Positions 1-8,118 of a stretch of 64,000 bases of DNA are shown piece by piece; within the stretch, counting starts at the first letter, position 1; each line of letters opens with the position of its first letter. The notes below the pieces were generated by a model that had not been told where the DNA came from, did no database searches, and worked only from the letters and a program-made list of their open reading frames with translations. Source of the stretch: Akkermansiaceae bacterium (GTDB lineage: Bacteria > Verrucomicrobiota > Verrucomicrobiia > Verrucomicrobiales > DEV007); assembly GCA_024233085.1 (NCBI GenBank), contig JACKQC010000010.1:127188-191187 (forward strand). The letters are read 5' to 3'. The translations under genes were made by a program, and so were the position numbers.

Positions 1-197
1 TGCGAAAAGGAATGCAGCGACTCCTCGGGCAGGGCGAACTCGAGTTCGTCCGCCTCCGGGGGGGCCGGCTCCCAGGTGGAGTCAACCGTCGCATCCAGAA
101 CAACTTCGCCGTAGATCGGTTCCCGTTGAAAGGCCCACTGATCATTCTCCGAAGCCGTCCTGTCCGCGTTGGGCGCTATCAGAAGGCGTCTCGCCAT
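1..197 (-). CDS. Partial hypothetical protein, last visible gene of the pilus-like operon
   Basis: An open frame begins at an ATG at 197 and runs off the left edge, giving about 65 visible residues starting MARRLLIAPNADRTAS and rich in Glu, Pro and Asp. It starts 16 bases after the secretin stop on the same strand. A good AAAGGA ribosome-binding sequence lies about eight bases upstream of the ATG, so it is very likely translated as part of the secretin operon. The visible part has no signal peptide, membrane segment or motif I recognise. It may be a further pilus-assembly component, but that rests only on position. The C-terminus is outside the window. Confidence 0.6.
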   Translation of the reverse strand, partial: MARRLLIAPNADRTASENDQWAFQREPIYGEVVLDATVDSTWEPAPPEADELEFALPEESLHSFS

Positions 198-213
198 AAT
201 CGTGTCCTTTCTT

Positions 214-2697
214 TCAGCGGTGGTGTTTCTTGAAGATATTCCCGAAGAGACCCCGTTTTTCCTGGACGGGCAGCACGGCGCCGGCCGGTGTCTCGATTTC
301 CTCGGAATACTGGGCCGGACCGGTGGAGTCGACCCACTCGGGCTGGTTCACCGGATGTTCCGGGTGCAGCGGATTGGCGGGCGGATCGGCGGGAATGAGG
401 TTGAAGGCGTTGCCGACATTGCGCCCCAGGTTGGGCTCGTAGTTCGACCCCGGATTCCGGCGATCGGGCCAGGCGTGATTTTCGGGCAGCACGTGGCGCT
501 GGTGCAGGTCCATGGTCATGGTGTCGTTTTCCATGAGCGACACCGGCGTGTAGAGCTTCGGCGTCACCACGAAAACCAGACTGGTCATCTCCTTGGCGTT
601 GTCGGTCGACTTGAACAGGAAATTCACGCCGGGCACATCGCCCAGGATCGGGACCTTGTTGCTCTCCTCCGACTGGCTGTCCTCGTAGAAACCGCCGATC
701 AGCAGCGAGTGGCCGTTGGGCACGCGGGCGATGGTGTCCACCGTCGATTCGTTGACGCGCGGATAGAGGTTGCCGGTCCGGCCTTCGATGAACTCGACGA
801 TCTGCGAGGAACGCGGCCGCAGATCGAGGCGGATCGTGTCGTCCGGAAGGATCGTCGGCAGCACGGCCACGGTGACGCCGATTTCGCGGCTGTTTTCCGG
901 ATCGTCGGAGGCGGACGGATCGCTCTGGTCGATGAGGTAGCGAACTTCCTCGGTGATGTTCTGGCCCGCGTCGGTCTGGCTGATGGTGGCGGTGATGATC
1001 GGCACGCGGTCGATGACCGAGATAATGCCGGGCTCGTTGTCCTCGGTCACCAGGGTCGGGCTCGATTCCTGCTGGGCGAGTCCGCCGGTCTGCAGGGCCC
1101 GGAGAGTCGCCTGCAACTGCAGCGGGCTCATCACGAGGTGCGATCCGTTGCGGGTCACGTCCTGCTCCCGGGTCTTCTCCACCGAGTATTCGGTGCTGCC
1201 TGTCGTCGGGCTGAAGATCGGCTTGGAATTCTTGTCGGCGATGGTGAAGGTGTTCGAGCCGCTGGTCGTTGTCGCCATCGTGACGACTTCGTTGACGATG
1301 TCGCTCTCGGGCAGGTTGAACAGCGCGTTGAGCGCCTCGGTTCCCTGCACGCTCAGGCCGTCGCCCAGGACCGTGGACCAGTCCACTCCGATACGGTTGC
1401 GGCTGCTGCTCTTGATGCGCAGAATGCGGGTCTCGATGGCGATCTGCTGCTTCGGCTGGTCGAGTTCATTGAGAATTTCCTTCACCTGGTCGAGACGCTG
1501 CTCGTTGTCGATGAGGATCAGGGTGTTGGTCTTCGACTCGTAGTCGACGGTGCCGCGCCCCGGAGTCATGATGGGCTGCACCATGGCTTTGATCTGCTCG
1601 ATGTCGCCGGGACGGAGGTAGCGCAGATGATACTGAAGGGGCTTGGTCGGCAATTGGGCGAGCTGCGATTCGGTCATCGCATAGATGGTGTTGCCCTTCT
1701 GGTGGACGGTGACGCCGTACATCAGCCCCAGTTCCTCCATCTGCTGGAGGGGGTCGCCGTCGCTCAGGTGACCGGTCACCACGTAGTTGGGAGCCTCAAG
1801 CTCGACGTTATGGAAATACTGCCGGTTCCCCGCCCGGGCGAGGTACTGGAAAACATCGTTGAGCTTCGCGCCGCGGAGCCAGAATCCCCCCTGCTCTTCC
1901 TCGCCCATCGTCGGCTGGGGCTCGGCGGGGACTTCTTCCTGAGGTTGCTGGCCCGTCACCGCCTGGGTCACGCGCTGCACGAGCCGGTCGGCGACTCCGG
2001 CGGGAGCGGCCGTTTCCGTCTTTTCCTCCACGCCATCGGCCGCCGCCACGGCGGTGTTGGCTCCGGCCTCCCAGGCGAACGAGGATTTGCCCGGCGCCTT
2101 CTTCTCCGTCTCGGCGGCCGGCTCCATCGCCAGCGGAACCGGGGAAACCTCCACCGCCGGAACGGCGTCGTCTTCCTCGGTTTCCTCCACGGCGGCCAGT
2201 CCCGGGGAAAGGGTCGTGACGCCCTTTTCGATTTCCCCCACCGTCGAGGCGGAGATGGTCTTCACCACCATGCCGGGTTCCCGCGTCTCCACCACCGCGT
2301 CGAGCGCGGAGGCGGGCGTCGGATTGGCCAGATCGACCATCACGGGTTCGTTTTCGAGATCGATGACTTCCGCCTCTCCGGATTCGGCCAAATCCACAAG
2401 ACGTTCCTGCAGCGTGCCGGTGGCCGGGGCGGGAACCGTGGCGGGCGCCGGCGTCGCGGCGTGGGCCCCCTCGGTTTCGGTTGCGGCGGGAGTCTCCACG
2501 ACCTGCATGACCCGGGCGCGATCTTCTTTCACCACCTCCCAGGCGAAGGCCGGAATCGGCGTGGTCTCGGCGGAGATCGATGCAGCCTCGGCGGAAACTT
2601 CCGAAGGTCGGGGAAGCGCGTCGGTTCCCTCCTTCTGCATTTGGAAGAAAGAGACCGTGGCGGCCGTAAACAGGGCGGCAATGGCTTGAATTCTCAT
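214..2697 (-). CDS. Secretin (PilQ/GspD-like outer-membrane pore)
   Basis: This 827-residue protein should form the outer-membrane ring through which a type IV pilus or pseudopilus passes. Residues 1-20 resemble a weak export signal. Residues 25-270 are a long Ala/Pro/Glu/Val-rich, probably disordered region. N-domain-like repeats follow (about 272-345 and 355-415, the latter with a TNTLILIDN ring-building signature), then the secretin core from about 418. The core ends in the hallmark KVPILGDVPGVNFLF at 681-695 and a C-terminal tail of about 110 residues. The long unstructured N-terminal part is unusual, since most PilQ proteins carry AMIN domains there. It lies at the end of the pilus-like gene run, in the position of Akkermansia Amuc_1098. 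The family call is firm; which system it serves is inferred from neighbours. Confidence 0.9.
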   Translation of the reverse strand: MRIQAIAALFTAATVSFFQMQKEGTDALPRPSEVSAEAASISAETTPIPAFAWEVVKEDRARVMQVVETPAATETEGAHAATPAPATVPAPATGTLQERLVDLAESGEAEVIDLENEPVMVDLANPTPASALDAVVETREPGMVVKTISASTVGEIEKGVTTLSPGLAAVEETEEDDAVPAVEVSPVPLAMEPAAETEKKAPGKSSFAWEAGANTAVAAADGVEEKTETAAPAGVADRLVQRVTQAVTGQQPQEEVPAEPQPTMGEEEQGGFWLRGAKLNDVFQYLARAGNRQYFHNVELEAPNYVVTGHLSDGDPLQQMEELGLMYGVTVHQKGNTIYAMTESQLAQLPTKPLQYHLRYLRPGDIEQIKAMVQPIMTPGRGTVDYESKTNTLILIDNEQRLDQVKEILNELDQPKQQIAIETRILRIKSSSRNRIGVDWSTVLGDGLSVQGTEALNALFNLPESDIVNEVVTMATTTSGSNTFTIADKNSKPIFSPTTGSTEYSVEKTREQDVTRNGSHLVMSPLQLQATLRALQTGGLAQQESSPTLVTEDNEPGIISVIDRVPIITATISQTDAGQNITEEVRYLIDQSDPSASDDPENSREIGVTVAVLPTILPDDTIRLDLRPRSSQIVEFIEGRTGNLYPRVNESTVDTIARVPNGHSLLIGGFYEDSQSEESNKVPILGDVPGVNFLFKSTDNAKEMTSLVFVVTPKLYTPVSLMENDTMTMDLHQRHVLPENHAWPDRRNPGSNYEPNLGRNVGNAFNLIPADPPANPLHPEHPVNQPEWVDSTGPAQYSEEIETPAGAVLPVQEKRGLFGNIFKKHHR

Positions 2698-2796
2698 GTC
2701 GGGATGGCTGCGTTGAGATTAAAAATGATAATTTACGTAATTACCATAAATCAAAATGCAAAAAAGGGAACTGAAATTTTAATATTTATGAAATTT

Positions 2797-3447
2797 TTAT
2801 TCAATTGTCAAAGCCGCTTGATTCATCGGAACGATCCCCGTTCCCGGCCCCTGCGACGCGGCCCCTTCGGAGCCGCCTCCCTCGCGAAACATGCCCGCCG
2901 GCAGTCCGTCACCCGTGACATCGAGCGCCACGAACGCCTTCTCCCCCGTTTCGGTGTCCATCAGGCCGACCGCGTCGCTGGTCACCGAATCGATCCGCAG
3001 GTTGAACTCCACGTCACTGTGGCGGATAACCACGACGTCGCCCACCTTCAGATTGCGGGCTCCGACGATCACCTCCTTGCGATTCGGAAAAAGACCGGTG
3101 ACCACGAATTTCGACACGGCCTCCTCCAGCGTCGTCTTGGGTCCCGCCTCCTCCTCCGTCGCCTCTTCGGGCGCGGCGACGACATCCGGAACGTCTTCCT
3201 CCGGGTCCATGGCCATGCCAAAAGGATCGACCTTGCGGTTCTTGGAGCCCAGTTTCTGGAGCAGATCGCGGGCGAACTGAAGAAAGGCGATGCTGGAAAT
3301 GCGATCGGCCAACTTGGTCAGCCCCTCGACGCGTCGGTCCTGCATTTCCATGGCGGCCTGCAACTGTTCCTCCTGGGCCGACCCGATGGCCGGCAGACAC
3401 AGCAGGCACCCGACGATCAGCAATGCGCGGTGAAGACTCGTTTTCAT
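2797..3447 (-). CDS. Exported protein of the pilus-like cluster, PilP-like position
   Basis: A 216-residue protein, taken from the ATG at 3447 because that start gives a clean signal peptide (MKTSLHRALLIVGCLLC, cleavage near IGSAQ). A longer reading from 3561 would put 38 unlikely residues in front and overlap the upstream gene. After the signal come a Gln/Glu-rich helical stretch, an acidic Glu/Ala linker (about residues 75-105) and a C-terminal beta-rich domain containing VGDVVVIRHSDVEFNLRIDS. That suggests a small barrel, as in PilP-type pilotin or inner-membrane linker proteins. It sits between the PilO-like gene and the secretin, where many type IV pilus operons carry pilP and where Akkermansia has Amuc_1099. 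Homology to PilP is inferred from position and layout only. Confidence 0.7.
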   Translation of the reverse strand: MKTSLHRALLIVGCLLCLPAIGSAQEEQLQAAMEMQDRRVEGLTKLADRISSIAFLQFARDLLQKLGSKNRKVDPFGMAMDPEEDVPDVVAAPEEATEEEAGPKTTLEEAVSKFVVTGLFPNRKEVIVGARNLKVGDVVVIRHSDVEFNLRIDSVTSDAVGLMDTETGEKAFVALDVTGDGLPAGMFREGGGSEGAASQGPGTGIVPMNQAALTIE

Positions 3448-3521
3448 GACATTCGTGGCGGTATGAAGGAAGAAAAAATCGGAGATCCATCGGGCGACGG
3501 TCCGTGTTGCGGGATGCGGGT

Positions 3522-4088
3522 TCATTTCTTGCGCTGCGAGCCGTCCGGCTCGAGCCAGCAAACGTAGGTGGCGTCGAATTTCAGCGAGGAACCGTTGCCG
3601 CTCCCCGGACCCATTTTCAGGCTCTCCAGCACCAGATGCGGCATCCGCATTTCCAGTTCGGCCAGCGTCATCTGCATCGGCCCAAAGCCCCCCTCGAAGG
3701 AAAGCTTGAAACGCGAATACTGGTTCTCCGTGTATCCGGCGAAGGAACTGCGGCCGCCGGGTCGGCTCAGCTCGGTTCGGAGCAACTGCGTCTCGTTGAA
3801 GTTCGAGGTGACTTCGTTGAGGTTTTTCGTCAGCGCCTGGATGAATTCCTGGCTGATCTGCTCGTCGAAGTATGCCATCTGATCGAGCCGTCCCTCGGTT
3901 CCGAGCGCCTGTTCGACCTCCGATTTCGCCGAGGCGGCCTCCTGATAGGCCTTGAAAACCTTCTCCTTGGCGACCTTGCGAACTTCGAGCTTCGAGCGGC
4001 CTACGAAGACCCCCGCAAAGAGGATCCCGATCACGATGCCCGGGAAAATAATGCCGAAGAAGAGAATGGATTGGGTGTGCTTGCTCAT
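3522..4088 (-). CDS. PilO-like inner-membrane alignment protein (candidate)
   Basis: A 188-residue protein with a short cytoplasmic start, one transmembrane helix (about 8-30, FFGIIFPGIVIGILFAGVFV), a charged coiled-coil region (about 33-105) and a C-terminal beta/alpha domain (about 120-188). This is the standard layout of PilO or GspM, which link the cytoplasmic platform to the secretin. It lies between the PilM/PilN-like gene (50 bases upstream) and the small exported protein. Its place corresponds to Akkermansia Amuc_1100, though it is much shorter than that protein of about 317 residues. The layout is seen directly; the PilO role is inference. Confidence 0.7.
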   Translation of the reverse strand: MSKHTQSILFFGIIFPGIVIGILFAGVFVGRSKLEVRKVAKEKVFKAYQEAASAKSEVEQALGTEGRLDQMAYFDEQISQEFIQALTKNLNEVTSNFNETQLLRTELSRPGGRSSFAGYTENQYSRFKLSFEGGFGPMQMTLAELEMRMPHLVLESLKMGPGSGNGSSLKFDATYVCWLEPDGSQRKK

Positions 4089-4138
4089 GGCGTCGATGGG
4101 ATGCGTGCCCTTTTGTTCGTTCGGTGTTTCGGGCTGTC

Positions 4139-6028
4139 TTATTTCTTCTTCTTGTCCGGTTCGGCTGAAGCCATGCTCGGCGGCTTGGCGACCAAGGCGA
4201 GCGGGTCGCGCTCGGAGAAGTTCTGGGTGATGGTCAGCTCAAAGCTCGTCCGGTAATGGCGCGCCACGGTCGAGGGATAGCGCCCGCCCGCCGGCATTTG
4301 CGACTGGCGCTGCTGCATGGTCACGTCGAAATACCGCGTTTCCCCGACGTTCTCGAGGGATTCGGCCTTGTAGTTTTCCGCCAGGGCCGCGAATCGCTCC
4401 GCCAGGTAGGTGTTGCTGCCCAGCTTCGTCAGCAGTCCAAGGCCCTCGGCCCGCGCGTATCCCCTGATGATCCACTTGCGTTGAAAGGGCATTCCACCGC
4501 TCCGTTTTTCGTTCACGACGGCGCCCTCCACAGCGTAGTCGCAATCGCTGATCACCAGGCCCGACTCCGGCGGGAAAAGGTCCAGCAGCACCTCCATCGC
4601 CAGCCAGCCCTCGGAGCGCCGTTTCATCAAGTTCTCCCAATACTCGACCCGGCCTTTCTCCTGCTTGAGCTTCTCCAGTTCCGCCGAGGCGGTGCTGGCC
4701 TTGTCCTCGGGGAGCTTCCAGGCGTCGGTCGTCATGGTCCGGAACAGGTCCAGCCCCGTCCAGGCGCCCACGCCCACCACGACCGCCACGAGGAGGAATT
4801 TCAGCATCCCGAAGGCGCGCAGCAGCTTCAGATCCTTCAGCGAGGGGTAGTTGACGGCCACCTCGCCCAGCCGGGTGGCGAAATCCTGGATCGCCCAGCC
4901 GGCGGCCAGGTTCCGGAACGAGACCGATTCCAGCAGGGGCGCGTGCTGCTCCAGCCGCGATGTTATCTGCGGATCGCCCAGGGCCATCTCGGCGCAGTTC
5001 CCGGGCAGGGCGCGGAATTCCTCGATCTCCCGCGCGTTGACCAGGCCGATGTTCATCGGCGGACGGCTCGCGAAAAAGGCGGAAAGCTCCGCGCTCAGAC
5101 CCTCGGCGTTGACTTCCGCCATCGCGACGAGATGCACGTGGGGTTCCTCAAGATTGACGGCCGCGGCCGTGTTGACCAGCGTGTCGCCCAGTCCGGCCGG
5201 GTAGGTCTGTCCCGCCCGATGCTGGAGGGCGCGCGCCTGGACCAGTTCGCCCTGGGAATCGCACACCGCCAACAGGCTGAATCGCTGGTAGAGGAACACG
5301 AAAATGTTCCCCTTTCGCTGGTCCTCGTTCGCGTCGATAAAGAAAGGCCCCATGCGCAACGCTTCGATCGGAGCCGAAACGCAAGTCGCGATCACGGGGA
5401 CGTTGCGGGTTTCGCCGTACTTGCGCAGTTCCTCCACCAGCGGCTGCAGCGCGCGTCCCGTCTGCACCGCCACCGCGCGGCGTTCCCCCTCGCGCACGCC
5501 CCAGTAGGGCAGCAATCGCCAGGAATGGGCCCGCAGATCCAGATTCGCATCGCCAATGGCCTCCATCGGGTCCGCCTCCAAGAGCGCCGCCACCGCGTTG
5601 AAGTCCTCGTCGATCGCGTATTCGGGCGAGATTTCCGAGATCGAAAATTCGTCCGCCAGGTGAATGACGACTCCCAGGGACTTGGCCTTGCCGCCCAGTT
5701 CCCGGCCCTGGATGAGCTGATGAAGCGTCTCGTGAAGGGCGCGGAGCGATCCGTCGTCGAAGGCCGCCCCCTTCTCCCCGCCGCCGTGCATCTCGCGCGG
5801 GTGGGGCAGGATGGGCTGCGGCCCGGTCGTCCAGCCGCTCGAAACGCGGTCGAAAACGGCGCTGACCGCGCGCTGGCCGTCGAACCAGATGTGCCACTGG
5901 CGATCCAGATCCAGCGCTCCCCGGTACCAGTCCGGATTGTGGGCGCGGCTGGTGTGCTTAGCCAGCGATTTCGCCTGGCGATACACCTGCCAGGCATTCA
6001 ATTCTTCGGTGGGTCGAACTTCGATCAT
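4139..6028 (-). CDS. PilM/PilN-like fusion-type pilus platform protein
   Basis: A 629-residue protein with about 400 cytoplasmic residues, a single transmembrane helix near 406-426 (GMLKFLLVAVVVGVGAWTG), a charged coiled coil (about 445-470) and an outer domain to 605, ending in DKKKK. Type IV pilus systems usually encode actin-like PilM and the bitopic PilN separately. A soluble N-terminal part joined to a PilN-like membrane anchor and outer domain would fuse the two, as described for the Amuc_1101 type in Akkermansia. I do not see clear actin-fold phosphate-binding motifs, so the PilM half may be degenerate. It sits between the prepilin and the PilO-like gene, in the expected order. Confidence 0.7.
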   Translation of the reverse strand: MIEVRPTEELNAWQVYRQAKSLAKHTSRAHNPDWYRGALDLDRQWHIWFDGQRAVSAVFDRVSSGWTTGPQPILPHPREMHGGGEKGAAFDDGSLRALHETLHQLIQGRELGGKAKSLGVVIHLADEFSISEISPEYAIDEDFNAVAALLEADPMEAIGDANLDLRAHSWRLLPYWGVREGERRAVAVQTGRALQPLVEELRKYGETRNVPVIATCVSAPIEALRMGPFFIDANEDQRKGNIFVFLYQRFSLLAVCDSQGELVQARALQHRAGQTYPAGLGDTLVNTAAAVNLEEPHVHLVAMAEVNAEGLSAELSAFFASRPPMNIGLVNAREIEEFRALPGNCAEMALGDPQITSRLEQHAPLLESVSFRNLAAGWAIQDFATRLGEVAVNYPSLKDLKLLRAFGMLKFLLVAVVVGVGAWTGLDLFRTMTTDAWKLPEDKASTASAELEKLKQEKGRVEYWENLMKRRSEGWLAMEVLLDLFPPESGLVISDCDYAVEGAVVNEKRSGGMPFQRKWIIRGYARAEGLGLLTKLGSNTYLAERFAALAENYKAESLENVGETRYFDVTMQQRQSQMPAGGRYPSTVARHYRTSFELTITQNFSERDPLALVAKPPSMASAEPDKKKK

Positions 6029-6184
6029 GAGCGGGAACGGGATGGACGTTGGATGCGGGCATGCGGAGGCTGAGGGTTGAGGAGTTCAAAATCGGTCGGT
6101 TGAGGGTCGGGGCCTGTGGTCCGCGCTCGTGAAAGTGCCGGGCGAGGCGGAACAGGAGAGAAGCTTGGGAGCCTCTCGACGGGG

Positions 6185-6271
6185 TTGCCCGCCCCCTCGT
6201 TCTCGGAGGGGACGGGCAAATCCGTTCGAGTTTCCGGGTGGTTCGCGCCGGGACGAACCCGGCGGAAACTC
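6185..6271 (-). promoter_or_regulatory. Tandem strong hairpins just downstream of the prepilin gene
   Basis: Two inverted repeats lie in the 259-base gap after the prepilin stop. The first (6228-6271) pairs GAGTTTCCG with CGGAAACTC (9 bp) and then GGTTCG with CGAACC inside it. The second (6185-6218) pairs TTGCCCG-CCCCTC with GAGGGG-CGGGCAA around a 7-base loop. Neither is followed by a T-run on the minus strand. They fit mRNA-stabilising or attenuating structures that would keep prepilin message above that of the downstream genes. The pairing is seen; the role is inferred. Confidence 0.5.
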
Positions 6272-6287
6272 CCGGAGACGCGGGATC

Positions 6288-6698
6288 TTACCAGCCGTCG
6301 GTGTTCGCCGGCACGTGATCCTTGTCGGTCTCGAGGGTGCACGTCGCAAACGCGGTGCCGGGAGCCGGGACTTCGGTTTCGAAGTCGTAGTCACCGGCCG
6401 GATCCGGGCAATCCGGAGTCGTTTCGATCATCTTGCCGCTGCCGGCGATGTCGCCGATCGCAAGCGCGTCGGTGTTGGTGCCGGCTTCGTCGTAGCGAAG
6501 GTCATACAGGTTCTGGTAGGAACGAGCGGCCTTCTGGACGGTGGCGATGTTCAGGATGCACTTGGCGCGATCCGAACCCTGCTTGTAGGCGGCGACACCG
6601 ATGAACAGAACGCTGATGAGGCCGAGAAGAACGGCGATCACGAGCGTGACTTCGATCAGGGTAAGACCCGCTTGACGGTTTTTGAACTGCACTTTCAT
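6288..6698 (-). CDS. Type IV prepilin, likely major pilin or pseudopilin
   Basis: A 136-residue prepilin. The leader KNRQAG is followed by LTLIEV, giving peptidase cleavage after Gly11 and the required Glu at +5 (Glu16), then a hydrophobic helix to about residue 37. The soluble head is short, contains AKCILNIATVQKAARSYQNL and has cysteines at 47, 97 and 120. Among the five prepilin-like genes of the window this is the only one in the pilus core operon, just after the PilT-like ATPase, so it is the best candidate for the main fibre subunit. Akkermansia Amuc_1102 holds the same position. No clear ribosome-binding sequence precedes it. Paired hairpins follow it. Confidence 0.88.
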   Translation of the reverse strand: MKVQFKNRQAGLTLIEVTLVIAVLLGLISVLFIGVAAYKQGSDRAKCILNIATVQKAARSYQNLYDLRYDEAGTNTDALAIGDIAGSGKMIETTPDCPDPAGDYDFETEVPAPGTAFATCTLETDKDHVPANTDGW

Positions 6699-6755
6699 AT
6701 GATTTACTTGTCTTGTTGTTGTTGTACTCAGAAGTGGGCGTGAGCCCCGTTTTTT

Positions 6756-7970
6756 TCAGACGGCCACCGAGTGGGGAACGAAGAGGCGCGAGTCCTCCTC
6801 TTCCTCGTTCATGCGGTTCATCTGAAAAGCCTCGAAACTGATCATCCCCCGGTTCAGGAGATTTTTGAGATTGGCGTCCCACTCGACGTTTCCGCTGTGG
6901 CGGATCGCGTCTTCCAGCGACTTGGCCCCGCCGTCGTAGCTGGCCACCGCCGAGCGGATCGCCGCGCAGTTGTTCTGGAGGAACTCGTAGTTCATCACCC
7001 GCCCGTTCGGTCCCGGGATCAGCCCCTGGGAGAGGATGAACATGAGGATTTCCCCCAGACGGCCCAGGAGCGCGCGATGCTGGTCGCGCGGAAAGAATTC
7101 CAAAATACGGCTCAGGGTTTTCACCGCGCCGTTGGTGTGAAGGGTCGAAATGACGACGTGACCGGTCTGCGCGGCCTCGATCGCCGTGTCCATGGTGTGA
7201 CGGTCGCGAATTTCCCCCAGCAGGATGACGTGCGGCGCCTTGCGCAGGGAGTCCTTGAGCCCCTGATTGTAGCTGGCCACATGCTTGCCCACCTCCTGCT
7301 GCGTGGTGAATCCCGGGGCCGGAATCCGGCGGCCCGCGCTCTGCGGATCCTCCATGTCGGTCGGATATCGATACTCGATCGGATCCTCCACCGTCACGAT
7401 GTGGCGGGGATAATGGCAACGCAGCCAGTCGATCAACGCGGCCAGGGTGGTCGATTTGCCGGAACCCGTCTGCCCCGTCACCAGCGCCAGCCCCTGGCGT
7501 CGCTTGATGAATTCGCGCATCGCCCGGGTGGTGTCGCGGGACAATCCCAGCGTCTCCAGATCGGCGATCTCGTCGCTCAGGATACGGGCCGTGATGCCGA
7601 TGCCCGAGGCGCTCAGGTGAATCTGCACACGCATCCGGCCGCTGATTTCCCCGTTTCCGAGCGGAAATCCCTCGCAACTGAAGTCCACCACGCGGTCTTC
7701 GAGGAGCCGGCTTTCCAGAGATTTCTGTCCCTGCAGGTTCTTCGCCAGTTCTCCGGCCGCATCCTCCTCCTGCCGGCTGTAGAGCAGCTCGGCCACGTTC
7801 ATGACCACCTGAAAAGGCAGCTCGCCGAGGGTGTGGATGATCTGAAGTCCGAACTTCGTGTGAACATAAACGAGCCGACCGCTGCGGATCTGAATGTCAG
7901 AGATCGAATTCCCGCCCGCTTGGGCGAAAACTTCACTCATGACTTGCTGTCCGTAGGCAAACTCGCTCAT
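6756..7970 (-). CDS. PilT-like pilus retraction ATPase
   Basis: A 404-residue hexameric secretion/pilus ATPase. Visible motifs are Walker A GQTGSGKS (166-173), the Asp box IVTVEDPIEY (191-200), Walker B VILLGEIRD (248-256) and the His box TGHVVISTLHTN (269-280). AIRSAVA (337-343) matches the AIRNLIRE-type motif that marks PilT rather than PilB. The N-terminal 140 residues have the usual PAS-like layout. The protein is somewhat longer than typical PilT (about 345), with extra residues near 203-222. It is the first gene of the minus-strand pilus cluster, preceded by a 148-base AT-rich gap. It would depolymerise the fibre from the cytoplasmic membrane. Confidence 0.88.
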   Translation of the reverse strand: MSEFAYGQQVMSEVFAQAGGNSISDIQIRSGRLVYVHTKFGLQIIHTLGELPFQVVMNVAELLYSRQEEDAAGELAKNLQGQKSLESRLLEDRVVDFSCEGFPLGNGEISGRMRVQIHLSASGIGITARILSDEIADLETLGLSRDTTRAMREFIKRRQGLALVTGQTGSGKSTTLAALIDWLRCHYPRHIVTVEDPIEYRYPTDMEDPQSAGRRIPAPGFTTQQEVGKHVASYNQGLKDSLRKAPHVILLGEIRDRHTMDTAIEAAQTGHVVISTLHTNGAVKTLSRILEFFPRDQHRALLGRLGEILMFILSQGLIPGPNGRVMNYEFLQNNCAAIRSAVASYDGGAKSLEDAIRHSGNVEWDANLKNLLNRGMISFEAFQMNRMNEEEEDSRLFVPHSVAV

Positions 7971-8118
7971 TTTTCAGATTTTTTATAATTTATATAATAA
8001 AACGCGAAGCGCAACTATGATTTTTATAAAAATTGTAAAAAATTTAAAAATGAGTTTCGCCAAGGGTTAATTTGAAAGCTAATCCGGCTTCCCAAATATT
8101 TGGGATTTCTTAACCGAT
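7971..8118. promoter_or_regulatory. AT-rich control region of the pilus operon with a 16-bp perfect palindrome
   Basis: This gap separates the end of the His-rich gene from the PilT-like start, both on the minus strand, so it should hold the promoter of the pilus operon. It is strongly AT-rich, with runs such as TTATAATTTATATAATAAAA. It also contains the perfect palindrome TCCCAAATATTTGGGA at 8090-8105, which looks more like an operator than a terminator because it has no loop and no following T-run. No firm -35/-10 pair can be chosen. Confidence 0.4.

Noticed and set aside
169..3567. A 3.4-kb open frame on the plus strand
   Set aside because: Antisense to the secretin and its neighbour, whose motifs are firm. 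The translation has His/Arg/Gly-rich shadow composition.
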